Source of the DNA: Muribaculum intestinale
GTDB lineage: Bacteria; Bacteroidota; Bacteroidia; Bacteroidales; Muribaculaceae
Direction of reading: 5' to 3'
DNA length: 64,000 nucleotides
Assembly (NCBI RefSeq): GCF_002201515.1
Contig: NZ_CP021421.1
Location: forward strand, 186,001-250,000
Notes under the pieces: generated by a model
Told to the model about the DNA's origin: nothing
Databases searched by the model: none
Seen by the model: the letters and a program-made list of their open reading frames with translations, nothing else
Program-made: the position numbers and the translations under genes
Part shown: piece by piece, positions 25,627 through 36,000 of the stretch
Numbering within the stretch: position 1 is the stretch's first letter
Layout: each line of letters begins with the position of its first letter

Positions 25627-26839
25627 CGGAGATGAATGAATCCTTGAATCCGATAAAATAGAGCACACCGTCAAGGCCGATTGTAGATAGGCTCTGCCCG
25701 GCGGTAGCCTTCACCTTGGGCTTTGCGTGATAGGCTATGCCCAGACCGGCAGTGGTGAGCATCGGCAGGTCGTTGGCGCCGTCGCCCACAGCTATTGTCT
25801 GGGCGATATTGATATTTTCTACCTGAGCGAGCAGACGCAAGAGCTCGGCTTTGCGGGCGCCGTTGACAATCGGTCCGAGATGACGCCCGGTGAGTTTGCC
25901 GTCGATGATTTCAAGCTCGTTGGCATACATGTAGTCAAATCCGAACTTCTGCTTGAGATAGTTGCCGAAGTAGGTGAAACCTCCCGAAAGTATGGCAGTC
26001 TTGAATCCGGCGCGTTTCAACACCTGCATCATGCGGCCTACGCCCTCGGTAATAGGTAGGTTCTCGGCAATCTCGCGCATCACGCTCTCGTCGAGCCCTT
26101 TAAGCAGCGCGACACGTTCGCGGAAGCTCTCGTCAAAGTCGATTTCGCCACGCATGGCACGCTCTGTGATGGCTTTTACCTTGTCGCCCACTCCGGCACG
26201 TATGGCCAGCTCGTCGATTACCTCGGTCTCAATAAGGGTAGAGTCCATATCGAAGCACACGAGTCGGCGGCAACGTCGGTACATGGTGTCCTCCTGGAGG
26301 GATATATCGAAATTTTCGGTTGCCGACAGGCGCATGAACTCGCTCTGCATACGGCTGATGTCGCGTGGATTGCCTCGCACTGAAAACTCCACGCAGGCCT
26401 TTGCTCCGGCGGGTTTCGAGGCTTCGAGGGGCACACGTCCGGTAAGGCGCTGTATGCCGTCGATATTTAGCTGCTGCTCGGCAATAATCGATGTCACGGC
26501 GGCAATCTGGCGTGCCGTCAGCTGGCGTCCGAGTATGGTGACAATCCAGCGGTTCTTACCCTGCATCGTGACCCACTCCTCGTATTCCCCCACAGGGACC
26601 GGGGTGAAGCGTATCTGCACGTTAAGCTCCGACGCCTTGAAGAGGAGATCCTTCATTATATTGCCGGATAGCTCGCCCGACGTCTTGAAAAGGATACCGA
26701 GCGAAAGGGTGTGATGGATGTCGGCCTGACCGATATCGAGAATCGAGGCATCGTAGCGTGCGAGAATGTCGGTAAGAGCCGCGGTAACGCCCGGACGGTC
26801 ATATCCGGATATGTTGACGAGGATAAGTTCGGTATTCAT
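25613..26839 (-). CDS. serB: Phosphoserine phosphatase with N-terminal ACT domains
   Basis: Last step of serine biosynthesis. The 408-residue chain has two ACT-like regulatory domains (about 1-85 and 95-180; LVNISGYDRPGVTAALTDIL starts the first), then a HAD phosphatase domain: motif I VCFDMDSTLIETE, motif II AILSGGFTYFG, motif III/IV KAELLRLLAQ and VAVGDGANDLPML (as AVGDGANDLPML). The ACT domains probably bind serine or glycine for feedback control. It overlaps the patatin start by 14 nt, so the two genes are translated from one message. Confidence 0.94.
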   Translation of the reverse strand: MNTELILVNISGYDRPGVTAALTDILARYDASILDIGQADIHHTLSLGILFKTSGELSGNIMKDLLFKASELNVQIRFTPVPVGEYEEWVTMQGKNRWIVTILGRQLTARQIAAVTSIIAEQQLNIDGIQRLTGRVPLEASKPAGAKACVEFSVRGNPRDISRMQSEFMRLSATENFDISLQEDTMYRRCRRLVCFDMDSTLIETEVIDELAIRAGVGDKVKAITERAMRGEIDFDESFRERVALLKGLDESVMREIAENLPITEGVGRMMQVLKRAGFKTAILSGGFTYFGNYLKQKFGFDYMYANELEIIDGKLTGRHLGPIVNGARKAELLRLLAQVENINIAQTIAVGDGANDLPMLTTAGLGIAYHAKPKVKATAGQSLSTIGLDGVLYFIGFKDSFISDGTV

Positions 26840-26910
26840 CTGGAGGGAAGGGGTATAGGGTAAATGTGTAGTTTTGTTGAGCAGGTCGGGGTCATTCAGG
26901 CCTGAGCGTG

Positions 26911-27759
26911 TCAGGCTTCGGAATGATAGCGCACAAGGCCCTCCATCGGAGTGCGGAGCACGATGGAGATAGTGGTGTCGAGGGCGGCGGCGGCCTCCTC
27001 AAGCACGTTGCGGTAATGGAAAGCGATTGAGCCAACGAATCCTACCGGCAGGTTGCGGTAATTGTCGTACTGGGCGACATTGCGCACGAAAAACGACTTG
27101 AACTCGTTGAGCACGAGACGGTGTATTGCCGGCTCCTCGATGTTTTTCAGCAGGAACGGCGTCACGCTTGCCAGGAATCGGTTGGGCATAGGCTCTTTGT
27201 AGACACGACGCAGTATTGCTGCGGAGTCGAGGTTGTACTCGTCGAGGAAACGGTCGCACAGTTCGCGCGGCAGCTGATGCTTGAGCACGTCGCCGATGAG
27301 ATGGCGTCCGAGCACGGCTCCGCTCCCTTCGTCGCCGAGTATGTATCCCAGCGGGCTGATATGGTCCTTGATGAGAGTTCCGTTGTAGTATCCCGAGTTG
27401 GCCCCGGTGCCGAGTATGCAGGCAATGCCGCTTTCGCGTCCGAAAATGGCGCGGGCGGCTCCGAGCAGGTCGGAATGAGCCTCTACAGCGTCGACGGGTA
27501 TGTTGGCGCGTATGGCACGGCGCACCGTGCGGCACACGTCGTCGTCGACACATCCGGCACCGTAGAAATATACTTCGGTGACATTGCGGGCAAGGTCGCC
27601 AAGCTGCAATATAAGCTCGTCGTCTATATATTGTGAAATTTCTTCCTCAGTAAGTATCAGCGTGTTAATCCCGGAAGTGAAAATCTGCTTCACAACCTTT
27701 CCGGCATCCACCAAAGCCCACTCGACCTTGGTGCCGCCGCTATCGGCAATCAGTTTCAT
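26911..27759 (-). CDS. N-acetylglucosamine-kinase-like ATPase (BadF/BadG family)
   Basis: A 282-residue sugar-kinase fold protein. The phosphate-1 loop LIADSGGTKVEWAL (residues 3-16) starts the chain; phosphate-2 is ACILGTGANSGYYNG and the hinge region GYILGDEGSGAVLGRHLI follows. These are the marks of BadF/BadG/BcrA/BcrD ATPases, which include N-acetylglucosamine kinase. In Bacteroidota the role is likely amino-sugar or anhydro-sugar salvage, but no other such gene is adjacent (a GH20 hexosaminidase is 33 kb away). A TAAATTTG box is 24 nt upstream. Confidence 0.85.
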   Translation of the reverse strand: MKLIADSGGTKVEWALVDAGKVVKQIFTSGINTLILTEEEISQYIDDELILQLGDLARNVTEVYFYGAGCVDDDVCRTVRRAIRANIPVDAVEAHSDLLGAARAIFGRESGIACILGTGANSGYYNGTLIKDHISPLGYILGDEGSGAVLGRHLIGDVLKHQLPRELCDRFLDEYNLDSAAILRRVYKEPMPNRFLASVTPFLLKNIEEPAIHRLVLNEFKSFFVRNVAQYDNYRNLPVGFVGSIAFHYRNVLEEAAAALDTTISIVLRTPMEGLVRYHSEA

Positions 27760-27782
27760 TCTCTTAATATCTTTATCAGCCG

Positions 27783-27790
27783 CAAATTTA
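27783..27790 (-). promoter_or_regulatory. Minus-7 box of the N-acetylglucosamine-kinase-like gene
   Basis: TAAATTTG on the minus strand, a full TAnnTTTG match, 24 nt from the ATG. No minus-33 TTTG found. Confidence 0.4.
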
Positions 27791-27918
27791 GCAATAATTT
27801 CTATTGATTGCTCCTTATGATATCCAGAATATACCCTACTTGTTGTATTTTACGGTTCTAAACATGCTATACGTCACAGTGCCTTCTCGATAATATATCG
27901 TATAATGATTTTTTTCGC

Positions 27919-27926
27919 TAAATTTG
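27919..27926 (+). promoter_or_regulatory. Minus-7 box for the PH-domain gene pair
   Basis: TAAATTTG on the plus strand, 100 nt before the first PH gene. The leader carries TTAGAGCATGTTA at 27960-27972, a variant of the 14-mer repeat at 11377. Confidence 0.4.
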
Positions 27927-28025
27927 CAGCTAAACAAATCACACATTTCATGCAGTTTCTTAGAGCATGTTAAAGTTTAAGCACAAATATTCTTTAAATG
28001 TGCAGGTGAAACCAATCAAGAAGAT

Positions 28026-28517
28026 ATGAGTAATCGCCAGATTGAGACGACCGACCGGATTGAGGAGCTTCGTTATGAGCCGGTGAGTCCGAAATACAGA
28101 GCAGTGCAGAGAGCAAGCGCGACAATCACCTACGCCACTCTGGCTGCCCTTGCATTGTTTTTGCTCCTTACCGACAGTCCATGGTGGTGTGTCGCAGCCG
28201 AGGCTGTGATAGTTGTGTCGTTGATTGTCAATCTCGTAATACTCAGTAAAGCGTATCTGAGGAAAGGCTATGCACTCCGCGAACATGACATCACCTATCG
28301 CAGCGGGGTGATATTTCCGACTACCACCACTGTACCATTCTCCAGAATACAACAGGTGAGCATCCGCCAGAACCCCGTGTCTAAGTTTTTCGGTCTATAC
28401 GCAATAGATGTCGTAAACGGGGCACAAGCTCTGTCAGCACTCGCCATACATGGCCTCACCAAGGAAAAAGCCGACGGAATCAAGAATGTCATAACCCAAC
28501 GACTGAATAATGACTGA
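28026..28517 (+). CDS. Membrane protein with bacterial PH domain (YdbS-like)
   Basis: 163 residues: a short N-terminal soluble part, two transmembrane helices (ATITYATLAALALFLLLTD and WWCVAAEAVIVVSLIVNLVI), then a bacterial PH domain (ALREHDITYRSGVIFPTTTT, IQQVSIRQNPVSKFFGLYAI). This is the YdbS architecture. The stop overlaps the start of the next gene by 8 nt. In Bacillus and relatives the YdbS/YdbT pair affects resistance to membrane-active peptides; whether that applies here is inference. Confidence 0.87.
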   Translation: MSNRQIETTDRIEELRYEPVSPKYRAVQRASATITYATLAALALFLLLTDSPWWCVAAEAVIVVSLIVNLVILSKAYLRKGYALREHDITYRSGVIFPTTTTVPFSRIQQVSIRQNPVSKFFGLYAIDVVNGAQALSALAIHGLTKEKADGIKNVITQRLNND

Positions 28518-30045
28518 CTTCTCTGTTCCACAAAGGATGAGCCTCGGTGCGTTTTTCATCTATTTTCTGAAATACTTCCGACTTGTGCTCAACGCGACCA
28601 TCATATTTTCGGCATATGAAATCTTTAAATCAGAGGATGGCATCGTCGAAAATCTACAGAAAATAGCAATCTTATTCGGCGTCACTGTATGTGTGGCGCT
28701 GGCTTTGGCCTCACTTGCGTTTTTCAAGCTAAAATTTCATGTAGATGGTGGAAATCTCATCTACCGTCACAACATGATCGGTCGTGTCACCACCACCATC
28801 CCACTAACCCACATACACACACTGCGCACCCGACAAGGCATGTTCTACCGTATTCTCAGTCTGCGGGGAGTGCTTTTCGACACTCTTGCAGACAAGGGTG
28901 AGGAAATCGAGCTCATACTAAGCGAGGCCGACTGGCAAAGTCTGCTGAAACGGATTGAACTGCAAGAGCGGCCGCAGCCCGCTGTCGCAGATATGCCTCC
29001 TCCTCCGGTGAGGAGCCATACATCGTACAGAAAGTTCAGCAACACGGATCTGGTGCTTGACGCGCTCTGCCAGAACCACCTGAAAGGGATGGCTGTGCTT
29101 GGAGGATTCGTTGCCGTATTTTTCAACAACATGCTCAACCTGTATGAAAACCTCTTCGATATAATCGCTGACTATTTCGAATCGCATTTCGCACATTTAG
29201 CCATGTCGGTGGCCGGCATAGCCATGATTATGGCATCGGCCTATGTGGTGTCGCTCGTGCTGTGGCTTGGAAAAGTGCTATTGAGATATTACGACCTCTC
29301 GCTCACCTACGACAGCAAGACACTGACATTCAGCCACGGACTGTTTTCACGCATGAGCAGCCGCTTTGACTGCGACAAGATATGCACGGTGTGGGTAAAA
29401 CGCAATTACCCGGAACGTCGCTTCGGACTCTGCACGCTTGCCATGAAACAGGCTATGAACTCAAGCGCACAGAAAGAGGAAGATAACCTGAAGATTTACG
29501 GCCATGACTGTTCCGACTTTTTCCTCGGCCGATGGCTTGGACAAGAGTACGGACAGGAACAGGAAATCACCGCCGCAAAATCCGGCAAAGGTGTAATCAC
29601 CCATTCCCTGTTGCCCGACCTGCTTGTCTCGGCAGTGGCCACAGCGGCACTGTGCTATCTCGGGATGTACAGTTGGATTATCCTTCCGGTCATCTACATG
29701 TCAGCGGGCATACCCAAAGGCATACTGACGATGCGCCACAGCCACATCTCTCTCAGAGAATCATATGTAATAATCGGCAAAGGACGCTTCGCTGAAATAA
29801 AGAATTATGTGAAATACGATAATGTGGAGGTGGTGAGATTAACCCGTACACCCGTATCGAGGTTGACCGGGCGTGTTTCCCTGTCGCTCTCAACCTCAGG
29901 GTCCACTTTCACCATAAGGAGCCTCCGACATGAGGAAGCCATGCGCATCTACGAGCTACTTCTCTACAAATCAACGAGACGCACCACAACATCCACAGCA
30001 AGAGCTATTGACACTCAGGCCGATGACGAGGCAGTATCGGCCTGA
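28510..30045 (+). CDS. Membrane protein with multiple bacterial PH domains (YdbT-like)
   Basis: 511 residues with three helix-pair plus PH units: helices near residues 10-75, then LKFHVDGGNLIYRHNMIGRV; a second pair near 190-265, then SLTYDSKTLTFSHGLFSRM; and a third near 375-415, then HISLRESYVIIGKGRFAEIK. It is the partner of the overlapping YdbS-like gene, as in the usual ydbS-ydbT pair. The gene ends 13 nt from the convergent sprA stop, leaving no room for a separate terminator. Confidence 0.87.
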   Translation: MTDFSVPQRMSLGAFFIYFLKYFRLVLNATIIFSAYEIFKSEDGIVENLQKIAILFGVTVCVALALASLAFFKLKFHVDGGNLIYRHNMIGRVTTTIPLTHIHTLRTRQGMFYRILSLRGVLFDTLADKGEEIELILSEADWQSLLKRIELQERPQPAVADMPPPPVRSHTSYRKFSNTDLVLDALCQNHLKGMAVLGGFVAVFFNNMLNLYENLFDIIADYFESHFAHLAMSVAGIAMIMASAYVVSLVLWLGKVLLRYYDLSLTYDSKTLTFSHGLFSRMSSRFDCDKICTVWVKRNYPERRFGLCTLAMKQAMNSSAQKEEDNLKIYGHDCSDFFLGRWLGQEYGQEQEITAAKSGKGVITHSLLPDLLVSAVATAALCYLGMYSWIILPVIYMSAGIPKGILTMRHSHISLRESYVIIGKGRFAEIKNYVKYDNVEVVRLTRTPVSRLTGRVSLSLSTSGSTFTIRSLRHEEAMRIYELLLYKSTRRTTTSTARAIDTQADDEAVSA

Positions 30046-30058
30046 TGCTCCACGGGGA

Positions 30059-33000
30059 TTAGCGGGCGAGGTTGAGGTTGAAGGTTATGCCGTAGTTGGA
30101 GTTGGTGGTCGGATAGGCTGAGGAAGATATCAGCGGAGTGTTGATCTGGTGGTCGATATAGGCCGATACGGTCATGCGGCGGCTCATTACATATGATGCC
30201 GAGAGGTTGAATCCGATGGTGCGCGTGCCGGATGTGGCCTGCGCGTAGTTGGTCTCTATGCGTCGAATGAGCGCCTGGGTCTGCTGGTAGGAGAAGTCGG
30301 CGTTGATGGTAAGGTCGTTGGATATACCTTGACCGGAACCGCGCATTTTAAGCACAGTATTGAAGCCCACTATTTTGTAGCCCACACCGGCTGTGATGTT
30401 ACGTGTATTGGCCTCGACGAGCTGTCCGGCATCGGAGTTGAGGGTAAGTGTGCGTCCGTCGCGGTACTCGGCATTGAATTTCAGGTCGTTTTTGAGCGTT
30501 ACGGCAAGGCCGATTAGCGGGGCGAACTTCTCGGTTATCGCCACAGTGGATATATTGTAGGGCGACGATGGGATGGGCGCTCCATCGGCGTTGGGGATGA
30601 AACCCATGTCGCCGGTGCCAACCTGCATCCAGTTGAGATACGAGCCGTAGGAACCCACCGTGTAGGTACACTGATAGGCATGGTTGAGGGTAACGGTCTT
30701 GAATATCTCGCTCAGACGCCCGATGCGTATCAGCCCGTCGTAGGTTACTCTCCAGTTGGGAAGTATGTCGGTAAGTTTCGGGAAAGGCGTGAGGTATACC
30801 TTCCGGGCGTCGACACCGGTGTATGCCGCGATGAATGCGGGTATGAGCACATCGGACGAGGCGCGGTTGGCCTGTCCTACCTTTGTCGAGAACGGGCGTC
30901 CGGCATTGGGATTGTCGGTCATGAATCCGCCGGAAGGATATGTGGTGCCGGCATAGCGTGCCTCGATGCGGCCCGCTATCACAGGTATGTTGTCAAGGAA
31001 CTGATTGAAAGCGGCGCTGTTGTAGCCGTCCTCGGCACGCGACGTGCGCAGGGCCGTGCGCAGGGCGCAGTGGGTCTTGGTGTAGCTGCCGGTGCGTGTG
31101 GTTGGCATGTCGGCATACATGAACTGCACCTGGTTGGAATGGTTGTCGGTGCGGTTGTTGGTCAGCTTGATTTTCAGGCCGCGCACAGGCTCAAGGTCGA
31201 TATCAAGGTTAAACTCATTGGTAGTCGACCATATAGACGGGGAGGTCTGGTTGTCGTCAATCATCAGCCAACCGCGCTCCTTGGCCTTGGTCACATAGTC
31301 CTCGCCCGAGAATCCGAACGCAAAGTCGAGACCCGGCGACATGGGGCCATAGCTGCGGCTCTGTCCGAACACATTGCCGATGTCGGGGCCGAACAGCGGC
31401 AGTGACATAGAGTGGCTCGTGCGGTAACGAATGTTAACCGAACGTGTCATCATGGCGAATCGTGTGGCATGCTCCCCTATCTCGCGCCATATTGTCTTGT
31501 CGTCCTTAAGCACCTCGACGATGGTAAACTTTATGTTCTGGTCGCCATGGGTAAGCACCTCGATGGTATTGACATCCTTGACGCGGGTCCTTACCACAAA
31601 CGGCTTGCCGTCGGGTGTGGCGGCCGTAACCTTCACTTTGCGGTTGCGCAGATTGTGGCGTATCACAAGCGAAGTGTCGGCGTTGAGCTTGAACGTGCGC
31701 TCGAAGCGCTTCGCCTTCTTGGGCGGAGTGGCACGCTTTGACGAAGAGAATCGCTGGTTGACCTTCTTCAGATAGGAGAACTTGTTGTAAAGTCCTTCGA
31801 GATTGAGGCGACCGTCGAAGTTCCATGCCGCCTGATTGGCGATAGTGTTGCCCACCTTCTCGCCGTCGACGGTAGCGCCGCGGTCCCAGCGGTATGTGGC
31901 ATTGTATGTTACCGAACCGTTGAGGAAGTCGACTACCGGGATGCGCGAGAACGGCGCCTTGTAGCTTGCGGTGAAAGTCTGGTTGTAGGCCCATGGGGTG
32001 CCCATGCGCAGTATCGACTGTATCACCGTATCGCGCCACTCCTTATACCTGTCGGGGAAGAGGCGCCTGTTGACCGCGCCCACCGGCTCCTCGATGCGGG
32101 CCGAGGTGTTGCTGGCGAAGTTGAATGTCAGCTGCTTGGTAAGATTCCATGTGAGATTGAGCTGACGGTCCCATAGGAAGTTCTTGCTTACCGACACCGG
32201 GAGCGTCATCATCTGGTCGACCTCGGAACGTGTCTGCTGCTCATAGTAGTAGCGCGACATTGTGGTAAGGAATGAAATGTTGGACGGCAGGTAGTTGACC
32301 TCCCACTCCTTGAAGAACTTGAGGTTGCGGTTTTTCGATTTAATCCATCCGAAAGGCTTGACACCCTTAAAATAAGGTGTCCAAGTATATTGCAGCGAGC
32401 CACGGTAATCGTTGGTATTCTCATACTCGGTGGTCGGGTCGGAATTATGGCGCTTGTTGAACGAGAAGTTGAAGACGAAGTTGCCCGGATCCCAAGGTTT
32501 TGACTTCTCCGAGCGACGATCAAACTGAAGTCCGGATATACTGAAACTCTTGATAGTTGACTTCTCGATGGCGTAATCGCGTATGGAGTCGCGCTCGGTC
32601 TTTGTAACGGCCTCGTCGAGCGCGTCCTTGAGGAGCACGTCCTGGTCAAGAGGATTGTACTTGGGCAGAGTGGTCTCGTTGCTTACCGAGTAATATACGG
32701 GAGCCTTCAGTTTGAGTTTCTCGGGGAAGAAACGTCCCATATCGGCCTGCACGGCGAAGTTAAACTGTCGGTAATCGTCCATCCGCCTTGCATTGAGCGG
32801 CTGGTCCACGCCGCCGAATCCGGCCGTCTCGATATGTGTGCCGAAATTCAGGGTGGCAATATCGCTCACACCGATATTCACATTGGCTTTTGCGGCCCAT
32901 CCGCCCGATTCGTCGAAGTCGGTGACTTTAAGCTCATTGACCCACACGATGCCGTCGCGTGCGGTAGAAGCGTTGTTGCGCACACCGATAAGCATCACAC

Positions 33001-36000
33001 GCACATCGCTCAGCGACGGGTTGCCCATCACGGCCATACGGTTGGCCTCGTTGTCGGGGTCGCGTCCGGTAAACAGAGTGGTATACCCTACTCCGCTCGA
33101 CGGGTCGTGCTTGGCGCGGTTGCGCTCTTTCTTAAGGTTGACAAGCTCCTGGAGGGCGAAGTCGAAACGGTTGGAGAGGGGCCATACGGCGTAACGGTCC
33201 TCGACATTCTCCTGGTCGTATTTCCGGTGGGGAGTGAGCGTCAGGGGAATCTCGTACTCATAATAGTTGTTTTTGATATCGGAGCCGAGGCGCAGGAATA
33301 TCGACAGCTCTCCGCTGCGCAGGTTGGTTACATTGTCGATAAGGCTTTCGGCATGCACCCACATCTGGAGCCTCTTATAGTTGCGGAGGTCGTGCTGGGT
33401 GTTGCGGTAAACGGCGCGCGCGTCGCCCGGCTGCAGACCGAGCACCTTGAGCGACATCGACTGCTCGTTGAGCTGGAGTATCTGCGACTGTCCGGGGTCG
33501 GTGGCACGTGTGACTCCCGGTGGGAGGACGTAGTTGACCGGCTCTCGTCCGGCGTTCTCCTCGATATTGACCACCGATATGTCGAGTTCGCCCTCGGCCG
33601 GAGAATCACCGCGGGTATTGAGCGAATAGCTGTAGGGTCGCCACTCGCCGCGCACCAGCTCGAGGGTGGCAAAGCGCAGATGGGTCACTGACTTGAATCC
33701 TGTCATGAACATACGCATGAAACGCACGGTCGAGAAGTCGTTGATTGAGCCCACCACACGCTCATAGTCGGAGAGAGGTATCTTGAACTGGTACCATTCG
33801 GCCATCTGTGTGCTACCGTCGCGGCATACCACCGGCGACACCTGCTTGTCGGTGATATAATTCTTGCCCACTACAAAATCCTCGGGACGGAGCGACACCT
33901 TATACTGGAAGTAGCGCTCATACTCGTTGAGGGTATTGTCCTGGTTGATATCCTCGACATCGGGCCCGGTGCGCGAACTCTGGTAGAGAGGTTCGGGCGC
34001 ATCGGATGGAGAGAGCGAGTTGCCTTCGACTCCATTGTAGTGCTTGTAGCGCTCAAGCACCCCGAGGCGCTGCTCGTCGTAGTCGTAGCCGCGATAGAAG
34101 TGGTAGTTGTCGCCGGCAGGGTCGTTGAACGGCGAAAACTGGTCGGCATGCATGCGGTCGACAGCATCGGGAGCGAGCTTGCGGCGCAGGCCGTCGAGAT
34201 AGTCGGAATATGACGAGAATGTAAACTCCTCGTCGTTTTTCAGGCCGTCGAGACCGACGTCCTGCACCAGACGCGAGCCGGCATTGTTGTCGAATGCGTA
34301 GGTAAGGGAGTTCTGTCGCGACACGCGTCCCCATACGGTTTCTTCGAGAAACTGGTTGTTGCCGTCGTAGGGTATGCCGTTTTCGTAGCTTTTGAGTCCG
34401 TCCTTGAGGATATCCTCGCTTACCTCGCCGAAGTTGAGGTAGAAATCGCCGCCTTCGGTGTTGGGATTGTCAGGGTCCAGGAACGGATTCATAAGCCAGA
34501 ACTGCACATACTCGATATTGGCCTGCTCGAAGTTGGTGTTGTCGAGCTTGCGCATTATTCCGCCCCATCGTTTTTCCGGTTGCATGAGGTTGCCCTGGTC
34601 GTCGATGTTGACAGCATCGAGGTTGTAGGGGCCACGTTCGTTAGGGTAGAACGACAGGTTGAGGGTCTGTATGATATTTGACTCGCCGTAGGCAAGCTGT
34701 CGGTCGGGGAAAATCTCGGTGGATGTGACCTCGCGCACGTAGGGGTTGGAGAGCTGCTTGAGGTCAGAGGCTATGTAGCCCGGGCAGAGCGACGAATTGC
34801 GCTGTGTGAACATCCGGTCGATGTAGTACCACGCCAGGAGCGCGCGGTTTTTGCCGTAGTCGACATTGTTGCTCAATGCCGCCTCGGGGAATAGCGCGTC
34901 GGGCCCCTGCTGGTATGGCGTAGAGGCGAGAGTCCATGCATACGGCGAGCGGAGGTCGATGCCTGTCTGTGTCGACTCGAAATCGTCGACATACGACGAG
35001 CCACGGTTGGTGCCCGATTTCTGCTTGTGGGGCTGGAGGCGGGCGGCCTCGGCTTGAATGCTCAGCGTAGAAGGCTGTGTGGCGTTGACTGTCGGTATCT
35101 TGTTGAGCAGATTGGTAAGCCACATGAATCGGGTGTTGTAGGCGAGATTTATGCCGAACATGGTATTGTTGACAGTCTCGTCGCCGATATTGACCTTTTC
35201 TGTAAGGGCTTTCTCGGAGAAGTGCATGACGGTGGCTCCGAGATTGAAATCCTTGTTGAACTTATAGTTAAGGTCGAGTCCGAGCAGAGTCTTGCGCTGT
35301 GTGTTGAACATCGACTGGTTTTCAAGAGTCACCGATATGCTCTGTCCGGAGTCGATAATGCTCTGGTTGGTGATAGTCACCACACCCATTGCATAGTCGA
35401 CGGTATAATCGGAATTTTCGGTGAGCCTAACGCCGCCGGCCATCACCACGACAGAACCGCGCGGCACATTCATGGCATTGAGACGAATCTGCGAGCCTCC
35501 CGATGACTGGTACTCACCGGAGATGATAAACTTGTTTTTGTGGGCGAGCTGCCGGGCTACAACCAGGGTGGAGTCGTATAGCTCGGGATATGTGTAGTTC
35601 TCGGCAATCACCGGATTGCCGATTGCCTTCTCAAGATGAGAGCCGAACGGCTCGGCCACGGGGAATATTACCTTTCCGGATGATGCAAGCACGGTGTATC
35701 CCTCGATAAAGTCGAAGAATCCGTCGGGGTTCCCCTCCTGATTGGAGTCGAGACGGTCGAGATTCATCACCTGAAGCAGAGGTTTGTCGATGAGGCCCGG
35801 CACGGGAAGATAATTAATCTGCGTGCCTGTAGTGTCGCTCAGATACTTGATATTAAGGCGGAAGTTGCTTTTCTCGACCTGATAGGCTCCGAGCGAGTAT
35901 ACGTTTTTCATCATCAGCTTCCACATCGGCACTTTGGGCGAGGTGGTGGTGTTTTTAAGCATCTTGACGTAAAGAGCGTCGGACGAGGTGGTGATGTCGG

